Below, in pieces: positions 8,975 to 18,708 of a DNA stretch of 64,000 bases. A program made the position numbers and the translations under genes. Every line of letters starts with the position of its first letter. Position 1 is the stretch's first letter. This DNA comes from JAJDNS01 sp963578825 (GTDB lineage: Bacteria; Acidobacteriota; Vicinamibacteria; Fen-336): assembly GCA_963578825.1 (NCBI GenBank), contig CAUZDW010000011.1, positions 1-64,000 on the forward strand, given 5' to 3'. The notes below the pieces were generated by a model. The model was not told the origin of the DNA. It saw only the letters and a list, made by a program, of their open reading frames with translations, and did not search any database.

Positions 8975-9969
8975 GCGTCGTCGACCTGGCTCGTGGTCTG
9001 ATCGACATCGACTCGACCACGGGGCGCGAGGGGGAAGCCTGCCGCTTCCTGGCCAGCGATCTTCGCAAGAGAGGATTCGTCGTCACCGAGCAACCGGTCG
9101 ACGGAGACCGGGTCAACGTCCGGGCGTTTCTCGACCCGGCGCCGACCGTGGTCCTCTCGACCCACATCGACTGCGTTCCTCCGTTCTTCCCCAGCCGGGT
9201 GGCCAGCGGCCGGCTCTACGGCCGGGGCGCCTGCGACGCAAAGGGCACGATCGCCGCACAGGTCGCGGCAGCAGAGCGGCTACGGGACGAAGGCGAAGAG
9301 CGAGTGGGCCTCCTTTTCGTCGTGGGAGAAGAGCGCGGCAGCGACGGAGCCGCGGCCGCAAACGAGAAGGCGCCCGGCTCCCGCTTCTTGATCGACGGGG
9401 AGCCCACCGACTCCCGGCTGGGCCGGGCCACGCGGGGTGTGCTTCGCGTGAAGCTCACGGCGACCGGGCGAGCGGCCCACTCCTCTCAGCCCGAGCTCGG
9501 CGTGTCGGCCATCGACGCCCTGGTGGACGCCCTCCTGGATCTCCGCTCGCTGCCCCTGCCCGAGGATCCCAATCTCGGCACGACATTCTACATCGTCGGC
9601 CTCATGTCCGGCGGGATTGCCCCGAACGTGGTCTCCCCCACGGCGGAAGCCGAGCTCAACTTCCGGACGGTCGGGCCGGGAGCGGAAGTCCTCGAGGCGC
9701 TGAAACCCCTCCACACGCGCGTGGCCGTGGAAGAAGTGCTCGAGGTGCCGCCGGTGCGGCTCCACACCGTCCCGGGCTTCGACTCGGCCGTCTTCGCCTT
9801 CACGACCGACATCCCGCTCCTGTCGAACTGGGGTCGCCCGCTCCTCCTCGGGCCCGGCTCGATCGTGCTGGCCCACACCGCCGAGGAGAGCGTCGAGATC
9901 GCCGAGCTCGAGGCGTCGGCCGACGCCTATGTGACCCTCGCCAAAGGCCTGCTCGCCGAGGACGCCTGA
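8971..9969 (+). CDS. dapE: M20 peptidase, probable succinyl-diaminopimelate desuccinylase
   Basis: M20-family zinc hydrolase that, from its operon position, should release L,L-diaminopimelate from the N-succinyl intermediate. The start chosen is the ATG overlapping the dapD stop; an ATG nine bases upstream is also in frame. Motifs are STHIDCVPPF (first metal His), GACDAKG (bridging Asp), GEERGSDG (catalytic and metal Glu pair) and LAHTAEESVE (C-terminal metal His). At about 332 residues it is shorter than classical DapE (about 375), so an N-acetyl-type or LysK-like deacylase is possible. Context favours DapE. Confidence 0.85.
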   Translation: MSVVDLARGLIDIDSTTGREGEACRFLASDLRKRGFVVTEQPVDGDRVNVRAFLDPAPTVVLSTHIDCVPPFFPSRVASGRLYGRGACDAKGTIAAQVAAAERLRDEGEERVGLLFVVGEERGSDGAAAANEKAPGSRFLIDGEPTDSRLGRATRGVLRVKLTATGRAAHSSQPELGVSAIDALVDALLDLRSLPLPEDPNLGTTFYIVGLMSGGIAPNVVSPTAEAELNFRTVGPGAEVLEALKPLHTRVAVEEVLEVPPVRLHTVPGFDSAVFAFTTDIPLLSNWGRPLLLGPGSIVLAHTAEESVEIAELEASADAYVTLAKGLLAEDA

Positions 9970-10034
9970 GCTTCTGCCCTGCCGTCCTCGAGCCCTCACC
10001 AGAAGCCATGCCTCCGCTCGAATCCGGGCCGACG

Positions 10035-10118
10035 GAGTCCGTTCATCGGCTGTCGAGGACCGTTCATTGGCCGAAAGGGACAGTTCATTTGCTCTCGAGT
10101 ACCGTTCGTGGCAGAAAG
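10035..10118. repeat. Four phased direct repeats, 21-base period
   Basis: The core GTTCAT occurs at 10041, 10062 and 10083, and a variant GTTCGT at 10104. The spacing is exactly 21 bases, about two helical turns, and flanking bases are partly conserved (a C or A two bases before each core). The array lies in the 243-base gap between dapE and the kinase gene, which otherwise shows nothing. It could be a set of regulator-binding iterons for the kinase promoter or the remnant of a heptapeptide-repeat coding region. Confidence 0.6.
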
Positions 10119-10212
10119 CAGCGCATGAGCGCTCCTCCGCACCGGGGCCTTTTCGGGGTGAGCCGAGCAAACGCCGTCTTGCCGCAGCAAACCGGCGTAA
10201 CATCACGGGATC

Positions 10213-12870
10213 ATGTCCCTCCAACCCGGCCGGAAGCTCGCTCACTACGAGATCGTCGAGCCCATCGGCAAGGGCGGTATGGGAGAGGTGTACCGGGCGA
10301 GAGACAGCAAGCTCGGTCGGGACGTGGCGATCAAGGTCCTGCCCGATGAGCTCGCCCAGGACAAGGAACGACTGGAGCGCTTCCAGCGAGAGGCTCAGGT
10401 TCTCGCGTCGCTGAACCACCCGAACATCGCGTCAATCTACGGTGTGGAAGAGTCCGAGGGCACGCACTGCCTGGTTCTCGAGCTGGTCGGAGGCGTGACT
10501 CTCTCGGAGCGCATCGCACGAAGCCCCATTCCCGTCGACGAGGCTCGAGAGATCGCCCTGCAGATCGCCGAGGCCCTGGAAGAGGCTCACGCACATGGGA
10601 TCGTCCACCGTGACCTGACGCCCGAGAACATCAAGCTGACCCCGGACGGCAAGGTGAAGGTGCTGGATTTTGGCCTGGCAAAGACGTTCGCAGAGGACCC
10701 CACCGGGGCCGAGGACTCCAACTCTCCAATGCTGGCGAGGGAGGTCACACGAGCGGGAGCTCTTCTGGGAACCGCGCCCTACATGAGTCCCGAGCAGGCC
10801 CGCGGCCAGGATGTGGACGAGCGCAGCGACATCTGGTCGTTCGGTTGTGTCCTATGGGAATGCCTGACGCGGCAGAAGCTCTTCGGCGGCCCAACGTTGT
10901 CCGATTCGATCGGCGCGATCCTCCACACCGAGCCGGACTGGGGACGTCTTCCTGCGGACACACCCCCGACCGTGCGGCGCCTGCTCAGACGGTGCCTGGC
11001 CAAGGACCTGCGCCAGCGACTGCACCACATTGCCGATGCACGGATCGAGCTGGAGGACCCGGATCCCCCTCCGCCCGCCGCCGGGGGATCGACGCGCGGC
11101 TACAGGATCGCCGTCACGGTGCTGGCGGTCGCCCTGATCGCGGGCCTGACCGCTGCGCTTCTGTACTTCTCACGGCCGGCCGCCGGCACCTCGGACCCGG
11201 GGGGCGAAAACCCACTCGCCGGCGCGCGGTTCAGCAAGATCGCCGACTTCAAAGGGACTGGGCCCGCCGCCGCGATCTCGCCCGACGGCCGATTTGTCGC
11301 CTTCGTCTCCGCCCGCGACGGACCGCTCGATCTCTTCGTTGATCAGATCGATCTGAGCGAGTTCTCCAACCTCACGCAGGACCGAGCCGAGTTTGCGCTG
11401 GGCGTGGGCAACTTCGGGTTCAACGGAGACGGCTCCGAGATCTGGCTCGGCGGCGGCCCGGATCCGCTACGCATGAAGTCAATGCCGCTGCTGGGCGGGC
11501 CGGCACGCAATTTCCTGGGAAAAGATGTGGTCAAGGTGGCATGGTCGCCTGACCGAGAGCACCTCGTCTATTACACGAACGAAACGGGCGATCCGGTCTA
11601 CGTCGCCGACCGCTACGGAAGGAACAGCCGGCTGCTCCCCCTCGGCTCGCCTCAGGGGATGCACCAGCACGACCCGATCTGGTCGGTCGACGGGCAGTGG
11701 ATCTACCTGACACGTGGCCGGTCGGCCCTCGAGATGGACCTGTGGCGCGTCCGTCCGAATGGCGGGGAGCTGGAGCAACTGACCCGACGGAAGCTGGACG
11801 CCAGATCTCCGACGCCGATCGATGAGAGGACTGTGCTCTACAGCGCGCGCAAAGCGGACGGGGCCGGGCCGTGGCTGTGGGCAGTGGACGTGGAGACCCG
11901 CATTTCGCGACGCGCGAGTCTCGGACTGGAGCAGTATGCCTCGGTGGCCGCCAGTGCCGACCGGCGCCGCCTGGTGGCCACCGTCCAGGATTCCCGGGCG
12001 GGGCTGTGGAGCGTGCCGATCCTCGATCACCCGGCGACCGAGACCGATGCCGAACCCTTTGCCGATCTGCCGACAGCCCGTGCCCTGGCACCGCGCTTCG
12101 GTGGCTCTTCACTCTTCTACCTCTCGTCGCGGGGCGGTGGCGACGGGTTGTGGCGCTATGCAGGCGGTCAGATCGCCGAGATCTGAAAAGGCTCTGAGAC
12201 GGCGATCCTCGAGCCGGCGGCGGTCTCCCCCGACGGCGATTGGGTCGTGCTGTTGCTCCGGCGCGATGACGGATGGCGCCTTCACGTTCTGAGCGCGGAC
12301 GGCGAATAGCTGAGAGTGCTGTCGGAGAGCGTGGAGGCCCGCGGTGCGGCCGCGTGGTCGCCCGACGGGCGGTGGATCGTCGCGGGGGGCAACGAAGCGG
12401 GCGTCCCCGTACTGTTCAAGATCCCGGTGGACGGCGGCGTCCCGGAGCGCCTCGTCGACGGCGCGGGGTTGAATCCCGTGTGGTCTCCGGACGGGAGCCT
12501 GATCGTCTACGCCGGTGCGCAGGTCGACGCCATGATGCCGCTGCTGGCCGTCCATCCCGATGGAGATTCGGTCGAGCTACCGGAGATCGAGGTGCTGCGC
12601 TCCGGCGAGCGCATGCGCTTCCTGCCGGACGGGTCGGGACTCGTCTACATGCAGGGCCGCCAGCCCTCCCAGGACTTCTGGCTGCTCGATCTCGACACGA
12701 TGACGAGCCGCCGCCTGACTCAGCTCGATCCGGTCGCCACCATGCGCACATTCGACATCGCGCCCGACGGCAAGCGGATCGTGTTCGATCGATTGAGCGA
12801 AGACTCGGACATCGTGATGATCGAGCTGGGTGATCCGGGTCCCGGGCCCGCGCCTCGGAGGGTCGAATAG
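10213..12870 (+). pseudogene. Ser/Thr kinase with PD40 propeller, two in-frame stops
   Basis: Read through two stops, this is an 885-residue membrane kinase. The kinase domain (about 10-275) has GKGGMGEVY, VAIKVLP, the DFG motif and APYMSPEQA. A transmembrane helix lies at about 298-320, followed by a periplasmic TolB/PD40 propeller with SPDGR repeats. TGA at codon 658 (12184-12186) and TAG at codon 699 (12307-12309) break the propeller, while frame and blade homology continue on both sides (AAVSPDGDW between them, AAWSPDGRW after). The catalytic loop reads HRDLTPEN, with Thr replacing the Lys of HRDLKPxN. A product truncated after residue 657 could still contain the whole kinase and helix. 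It is upstream of alr. Confidence 0.85.
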
Positions 12871-12932
12871 ATGCCTGCGGGCGAGTCGGGCGTCGCTTCG
12901 TCTTTCGGCGGGGTTGTGCTTCACTGCTCCCC

Positions 12933-14075
12933 ATGACGTCCGAGCCGTCGCGGGACGCCGAGGACGCCCGGCTCCGCCCGACCTATGCGGTGGTGGACCT
13001 GGTCCGGCTCCGGACCAACCTGGACGCGATCCGGGCCCAGGTTGCGCCGGCCCGCGTGATGGTGACGCTCAAGGCCAACGCCTACGGCCACGGCCTCGAA
13101 GCGGTGGCACAGGCTCTCGCGCCCCGAGCCGACGCATTCGGCGTGGCGCTCGTCGAGGAGGGCATTGCGCTTCGACAGCAGGGCATCGAGAATCCGATTC
13201 TGGTGATGGGCGGGATCTGGACCCGGCAGATCCCCCTCTTCCTGGAGCACGACCTGACGTTCACCGTGCCTTCTCTCGCCCGCCTGCGCGACATCGAGGA
13301 CGCGGCGACGACGACGAACGGAACGGCGCGTGTGCATCTCAAAATCGACACCGGCATGGAGCGTATCGGGGTGCACCACTACCATGCCGAGGAGCTGCTC
13401 GAGGCGGCGGCGCGGTCGGCCCACGTCGAGGTCGAGGGCATCTACTCGCACTTCGCCAGCGCAGACGCCGAGGACCTCATCGGCGCGAGAGAGCAGCTGG
13501 CCCGCTTCGAGGAGGTGCTGAGCTTCTACGAGCGGCGGTCGCTCCCCCGCCCCGAGCGCCACTTGGCGAACTCGGCCGCGATCCTGAGGATGCCGGAAAG
13601 CCACATGGACATGGTCCGGGCGGGGATCTTGATTTACGGCGTCTACCCTTCGCCGGGCGCGCCCCGCACCGTGGAGGTGAAGCCGGCTCTCTCGTGGAGG
13701 TCGCGGGTCGTCTACTTCAAGGTCGTCGAGGCCGGGAGCCCGGTGAGCTACGGCGGCACGTGGTCGAGCGACCATCGCGTGCGGGTCGTCACGGTGCCGG
13801 TGGGCTACGGAGACGGCTACTTCCGCAGCATGTCGAACAAGGCCGGGGTGATTCTACGGGGGAAACGCCATCCCCAGGTCGGGAGCATCTGCATGGACCA
13901 GATGATGGTCAACATCGAGTGGGACACCGGCTACAACGGCGACGAGGTCGTGCTCATCGGTGAACAGGGAGCCGAGCGAATCACCGTCGAGGAGCTGGCG
14001 CAATGGGCGGGGACCGTCCCGTGGGAGATCCTGACGGCCATCAACGACCGTGTGCCCCGCCTCTACCAGGGCTGA
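12933..14075 (+). CDS. alr: Alanine racemase
   Basis: PLP-dependent interconversion of L- and D-alanine for peptidoglycan. The 380-residue protein has the PLP-lysine motif MVTLKANAYGHG (about 43-54), the substrate region HLKIDTGMERIGV, and the second-domain catalytic Tyr region PVGYGDGYFR. C-terminal SICMDQMMVNI matches the family dimer interface. It lies 62 bases after the end of the kinase pseudogene. Confidence 0.95.
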   Translation: MTSEPSRDAEDARLRPTYAVVDLVRLRTNLDAIRAQVAPARVMVTLKANAYGHGLEAVAQALAPRADAFGVALVEEGIALRQQGIENPILVMGGIWTRQIPLFLEHDLTFTVPSLARLRDIEDAATTTNGTARVHLKIDTGMERIGVHHYHAEELLEAAARSAHVEVEGIYSHFASADAEDLIGAREQLARFEEVLSFYERRSLPRPERHLANSAAILRMPESHMDMVRAGILIYGVYPSPGAPRTVEVKPALSWRSRVVYFKVVEAGSPVSYGGTWSSDHRVRVVTVPVGYGDGYFRSMSNKAGVILRGKRHPQVGSICMDQMMVNIEWDTGYNGDEVVLIGEQGAERITVEELAQWAGTVPWEILTAINDRVPRLYQG

Positions 14076-14345
14076 CCGCGTGTGCCGCTGACACCGCGGT
14101 CGTGCTGAGGAGTTCGATCCTCGAGGCTGGCGACGAAGGATCCCCCGATACTGCCACCGGGAGATTCTTCGCCCGGGGCTCCGAGGAAACGGGCTCAGAA
14201 TGACCGCCTTCTCTACGCTTTCCGTACACCAACCGGGTTGACCTTCAGCCGTGAGCCTGACCTCGCTGGATTGGCTCAGCCTCCGAGTACTAGCATCGTC
14301 TCGAGTCCCGTCCCTCCCCGGGACTCGGTTTCGCGAGGCAATCGA

Positions 14346-15652
14346 ATGAGCCGAATCGAGTTCAAGGGAGTTCTGTCCGTCTCAGTGGCACTGGCCGCGG
14401 CACTGCTCGTTCCACCAGCGACCGCGGGGCACCGGCAGTGCCTCGCGCCGAACGGCGTCGACGACACGGCGGAGCTTCAAGCCGCCCTCGAACGCTGCTC
14501 CGGGGCGAGTCGACGCTGCGTCGTCTCGCTCTGCGAAGGTGTGTTCCGAATCGCCCCTGGCCGCGTCGGTGACTTCCGCGGCGTGCTGAAAGGCGCCGGG
14601 CGCGACAAGACGGTGATCCAGGCGCTGTCCGAGCTCGAGGTGAACGACACGCTCCCCGACTATCTCTTCGACGACCCGCTGGACCCGAACGTCCCTCCCT
14701 GGCCGTTCCTCGTTCAGTTCATCGGAGGCGAGGCCTGGGTCCGCGACTTCACCATCGAGATCCCCACCCCTGAGCCGGGGCACCGACCCACCCAGGGCTG
14801 GCTTGGCGGCTTCATCTTCGAGCTCGACGGCGCGCTCCTCTTCACCGGCGTGGATCCCGTGGACTTCGACGTGGATCGGATCCGGGTGGTGGCCGGAAGC
14901 GATCCGGCCAGCTTCTTCAACACCACTCTTCTGAACGGTGCGTTCTTCCAGGGGAGGCTCTTCAACCCGGTCGATCCGAGCGTCTACCCCGTGCATCCCG
15001 TGACGCGCCGATACTCTCTCTCCGACAGCGACTTCGAGGGCATGCTCAGCGGGAGTCCCGTCGCCGAGACCCTCGAGGCGAAAGTGACGATCAAGAACAA
15101 TCGCTACCGTTCGGGGTTCGCGATGCACGTGCAGGACGCCAGCCGCTCGCGCCCCTGGGTCCTGAAGAACCGCTGGGAAACCGACTTCGTCGGGGTGCAG
15201 GTTCTCCTGAATGTCGACGGAGAACCGTCCGAGAGAAACTCCATCCTTGCCCTGGGCAACCGCGGCTCGACGGAGTCGCCCTTCGAGGACTTCGGGGTGG
15301 GAGTCTTCTTCGTCGATCCCCTGGACCCCGCCCGAGAGCCCGGGGCACGACGCTGACACTCCTTCACAACCGCTTCCGAGTGAACGCCGTGAACGGTGCG
15401 GCGCTGAGCGGGATCGACGTCCTCGGCGCCGGCCGCTTCATCGCGTGGAGGAACAGGGTGCGCGGCGAGGCCTCGCTGGGCGGAATCAACGTCGAGTCGA
15501 CGTCGGGCTGCAAGGTCATCTCGAACTCGCTCGGGACGGAGGGCGGGCCCGACCTCACCCTCGGCCCGGCGACCTCCGAGTGTTTGGCCTTCGTGGGCCG
15601 CGACGACGTCGTTGTCGATCTGGGCACGAACAACCGGATCATTCGTCGCTAG
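14346..15652 (+). pseudogene. Secreted parallel beta-helix-type protein, frameshifted
   Basis: A signal peptide (MSRIEFKGVLSVSVALAAALL, cleaved near PATAG) leads to sequence typical of right-handed beta-helix/pectate-lyase-like folds: NGVDDTAELQAALERCSG, then VLKGAGRDKTVIQ and later NNRYRSGF. The first frame ends at a TGA at 15354-15356. The homologous continuation (LTLLHNRFRVNAVNG, ending NNRIIRR) lies one base earlier in frame. Adding one C in the CCC run near 15340 rejoins them into about 435 residues. The 270 bases upstream (after alr) hold nothing recognisable. No catalytic assignment is possible. Confidence 0.7.
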
Positions 15653-15835
15653 GCAGCCTCCCGACCCCCGTGCCTCGGGAGTGAGCTGCTGGGGAGGGGC
15701 CTTCGATCCTGTTCGTGGCCCCCTTTTCGCGGTATTCTTCTCGATTGATGAGATGAGCGAACCCGGCTGTTCCTGACCCTCGTCCAGGTCCGCCGCCACG
15801 CACTGACTCAAGAGACGTTTTCCAAGGAGGACTGA

Positions 15836-17104
15836 ATGGCCAACCTCGTCCCGCCGCACGGCGGCGCCACGCTCAAGCCTCTGCTGCTGGACGGCCAGCC
15901 CCTGGCCGATGAAAAGAAGAAGGCACAGACACTGAAGAAGATCCCGATGACCTCTCGTGAGACATCGGACCTCATCATGATGGGGATCGGCGCCTTCACT
16001 CCTCTCGAGGGCTTCATGGGCCACGACGACTGGAAAGGCGTCTGCGACGGTTTCCGGATGCCGTCGCTCGGAAACACGTTCTGGCCCATCCCCATCACGC
16101 TGTCCGCGGAGCAGGCGCTGGCCGACTCGATCGCACTGGGAGAAGAGGTCGCACTGCAGGACACGGAGACCGGGACACTCATGGGGACCATGAAGGTCAC
16201 CGAGAAGTACTCCATCGACAAGAAGCACGAGTGCGAGGCGGTCTTCACCACCACCGACGAGAAGCACCCCGGGGTGCAGAAGGTCATGGCCCAGGGGCCG
16301 GTGAACCTGGCCGGGCCCGTGAAGGTCCTCTCGGAGTCGTACTACCCCGAGATGTTCGCCGCCATCTACCAGCGGCCGGCGGACGCCCGCAAGATCTTCG
16401 AGGAGCGCGGCTGGACGACGGTCGCCGCGCTGCAGCTCCGCAACCCCATGCACGGCTCCCACGCCTATCTAGCGTGGGTGGCCATCGAGGTCTGCGACGG
16501 CGTCTACATCCACCAGCTCGTGGGCAAGCTCAAGCCCGGTGACATCCCGGCGGACGTCCGGGTCAAGGCCATCGATGCCCTGGTGAACAACTACTTCCGC
16601 AAGGAGCGGGTGCTGCAGGGCGGCTACCCCATGGAGATGCGCTACGCCGGCCCGCGGGAGGCGCTGCTCCACGCGGTCTTCCGGCAGAACTACGGCTGCT
16701 CGCACCTGATCGTGGGCCGCGACCACGCCGGCGTGGGCGACTACTATGGTCCGTTCGACGCGCAGAAGATCTTCGCCGAGATCCCGGCGGGCTCGCTGGC
16801 CCTCCAACCTCTGGCGATGGACTGGACCTTCTACTGCTACGACTGCGGCACGATGGCCTCGATGAAGACCTGCCCGCATGAGAGCAAGGCTCGGATCGAC
16901 GACGACGGCGCCTACCAGGGAGGCTCCCGGCTTCTCCTCTCCGGAACCATGCTCAGGAAGCTCATGAGCGAGGGCAAGCCCGTCCCAAAGGAGTTCTCCA
17001 AGCCCGAGGTGATCGCGGTTCTCAAGGACTACTACGACCATCTCGAGGAGAAGGTGGAGGTCGAGCTGCACGGCGCCGCGACCGGAGACGTCGCGAAGAA
17101 GTAG
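15836..17104 (+). CDS. sat: ATP sulfurylase, dissimilatory-looking
   Basis: Sulfate adenylyltransferase interconverting ATP plus sulfate with APS plus pyrophosphate. The 422-residue protein has the homo-oligomeric Sat layout: FTPLEGFM (about 56), the nucleotide-binding LRNPMHGSHAYL (about 200) with the two His of the HxxH motif, and GRDHAGVGDYYGPFDA (about 292). A zinc-site-like CYDCGTMASMKTCPH (about 340) is common in sulfur-metabolising prokaryotes. AAGGAGG precedes the ATG. The next gene makes siroheme, so the pair may serve dissimilatory sulfur metabolism. Direction cannot be told from sequence. Confidence 0.92.
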   Translation: MANLVPPHGGATLKPLLLDGQPLADEKKKAQTLKKIPMTSRETSDLIMMGIGAFTPLEGFMGHDDWKGVCDGFRMPSLGNTFWPIPITLSAEQALADSIALGEEVALQDTETGTLMGTMKVTEKYSIDKKHECEAVFTTTDEKHPGVQKVMAQGPVNLAGPVKVLSESYYPEMFAAIYQRPADARKIFEERGWTTVAALQLRNPMHGSHAYLAWVAIEVCDGVYIHQLVGKLKPGDIPADVRVKAIDALVNNYFRKERVLQGGYPMEMRYAGPREALLHAVFRQNYGCSHLIVGRDHAGVGDYYGPFDAQKIFAEIPAGSLALQPLAMDWTFYCYDCGTMASMKTCPHESKARIDDDGAYQGGSRLLLSGTMLRKLMSEGKPVPKEFSKPEVIAVLKDYYDHLEEKVEVELHGAATGDVAKK

Positions 17105-17134
17105 CCCCAACCCGTTCATGAGGAGGAGCGCCTC

Positions 17135-17782
17135 TTGTATCCCGTCACGTTGAGCCTGGTGGGCCGCCGCTGCCTGGTCGTGGGTGGAGGAGCGGTGGCC
17201 CGGCACAAGGTGCTCGGGCTGCTGCGGGAAGGGGCACACGTGACGGTGGTGGCGCCTCACGTTGCCGTCGAGATCGAAGAGCGGGCCTCGGACGAGCGAC
17301 TGGTCCTCGAGAAGCGGGAGTATCGCTCTGGAGAGGCCGCCAGCTACGCCCTCGTGATCGCGGCCACCAGCGAGCGCGGGGTGAACCGGCAGGTCTTCGA
17401 GGACAGCGAAGCGGCGGGTGTCTGGGTCAACGTGGCCGACGACCCGGAGCTGTGCAGCTTCCACCTCCCCGCCCGTGTGCGGCGGGGCCTGCTCGAGATC
17501 GCCATCGGCTCGGGAGGCAGAGCCCCGTTTGCCGCAAGCCGGATGCGCCAGTTGCTCGAGACGCGCTTCGGTCCCGAGTGGGCCGACTGGGCTGAAGCGG
17601 CCGCGGGGTTCCGGGAAGCGGCACGGGCTCTAAAGTTGACGGAGGCGGAACGAAACGCCGCCTTCGACCGCTTCTTCGCCGGAACCGTCGACCCCGAGAC
17701 GCTGCAGGCTCGAGTTCCGTCCCACGACGAGACCGATGCGTGGCTCGCCTCGGGCGAGCCCCCGGCAGGCGAAGGATCCTAG
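17135..17782 (+). CDS. Siroheme synthase (precorrin-2 dehydrogenase/ferrochelatase, Met8-like)
   Basis: NAD-dependent precorrin-2 oxidation and probably iron insertion to make siroheme, the cofactor of sulfite and nitrite reductases. The 215-residue protein begins with a TTG codon placed after AGGAGGAGCG. The N-terminus is MYPVTLSLVGRRCLVVGGG, followed by the Rossmann loop GGAVARHK, AATSERGVN, and WVNVADDPELCSFHLPA. The Met8-type helical part follows GSGGRAPFAASRMRQLLE. No uroporphyrinogen methyltransferase domain is attached. Located 30 bases after sat, it probably shares its transcript. Confidence 0.9.
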   Translation: MYPVTLSLVGRRCLVVGGGAVARHKVLGLLREGAHVTVVAPHVAVEIEERASDERLVLEKREYRSGEAASYALVIAATSERGVNRQVFEDSEAAGVWVNVADDPELCSFHLPARVRRGLLEIAIGSGGRAPFAASRMRQLLETRFGPEWADWAEAAAGFREAARALKLTEAERNAAFDRFFAGTVDPETLQARVPSHDETDAWLASGEPPAGEGS

Positions 17783-17853
17783 CCCGTACTATTCACCAGA
17801 CTTCTGCTGCGACGCGCGATAGCGCGCCTGCGGCGGGCGTGCTCACTCCTCGC

Positions 17854-18708
17854 TCAGGCGATGATATCGAGGGCAACGTCCAGCGCGGGGGCGCTGTGGG
17901 TGAGCCAGCCAAGGGAGATGATGTCGACGCCGGTCTCGGCAACCGCACGAACCGAGTCGGGGCGGATGCCGCCGGAGGCTTCGGTCAACACGCGCCCGCG
18001 TGAGCGACGCACCGCCTCTCGCAGGGTCTCGTCGTCCATGTTGTCGAGAAGAACGACGTCGACGCCGAGCTCCAGCACCTCGTCGAGCTGGTCGAGGGTG
18101 TCCACCTCGACCTCGATGCGGACGGTGTGTCCGGCCCTCTTTCGGGCCTGCTCGACCGCCGGGGCGATCCCACCGGCGAGGGCCACGTGGTTGTCCTTGA
18201 TGAGAACCGCGTCGTGCAGGCCGTAACGGTGGCTCAGCCCACCCCCGACCCTCACGGCGTACTTCTCCAGTGCCCGCAGGCCCGGCGTCGTTTTCCGCGT
18301 GGCGGCGATCCTAGTGGGCAGCCCCTCGAGTCGCGCGACCACGTCGCGAGTCGCAGTGGCGATACCGCACATCCGGCCGAGCAGGTTGAGAGCCGTTCGC
18401 TCTCCGGTGAGAAGAGCCCTAGCCCGGCCCCGGACCCGGGTCAGCACCTGTGAGGCCTCGACATCGGCCCCGTCGAGGCGGCAGACCTCGATTCCCGTGT
18501 CGGAGTCGAGAAGACGAAAGGCGAGAAGCGCCACCTCCAGCCCGGCCACGCGTCCCGGAGCGCGGGCGACGATCTCCCCGATCCCTTCCCGAGACTCCGG
18601 CACGATGGAGTCGGTGGTGATGTCCCCCGCCTGGCCCAGGTCTTCCGCCAGGGCCCGTCTCATGAGGTCTTCGTAGAGGAGCGGCCGCAGCGGCGGCGGT
18701 GCGCTCAC
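17854..18708 (-). CDS. nadC: Quinolinate phosphoribosyltransferase
   Basis: Converts quinolinate and PRPP to nicotinate mononucleotide in de novo NAD synthesis. The 284-residue protein has LAEDLGQAGDITTD (about 17-30), LNLLGRMCGIAT, the PRPP/quinolinate-binding TRKTTPGLRALEKYAVRVGG (about 138-157), LIKDNH and VDVVLLDNM. The GTG start overlaps the nadB stop (GTGA). It is the last gene of nadABC and converges on the siroheme synthase gene; no clear terminator is seen in the 71-base gap. Confidence 0.95.
   Translation of the reverse strand: MSAPPPLRPLLYEDLMRRALAEDLGQAGDITTDSIVPESREGIGEIVARAPGRVAGLEVALLAFRLLDSDTGIEVCRLDGADVEASQVLTRVRGRARALLTGERTALNLLGRMCGIATATRDVVARLEGLPTRIAATRKTTPGLRALEKYAVRVGGGLSHRYGLHDAVLIKDNHVALAGGIAPAVEQARKRAGHTVRIEVEVDTLDQLDEVLELGVDVVLLDNMDDETLREAVRRSRGRVLTEASGGIRPDSVRAVAETGVDIISLGWLTHSAPALDVALDIIA

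Noticed and set aside
9970..10212. CRISPR-like array from the 21-base repeats
   Set aside because: The conserved core is six bases with a 21-base period; there are no full repeats with spacers and no cas genes.
12184..12186. Selenocysteine at the kinase TGA
   Set aside because: The position is in a propeller blade with no redox chemistry, no obvious SECIS-like hairpin follows, and a second TAG lies 40 codons downstream.
17783..17853. Terminator between the siroheme synthase and nadC
   Set aside because: A short GCGCG/CGCGC stem exists near 17813-17828 but is only about five pairs long and has no T-tract.
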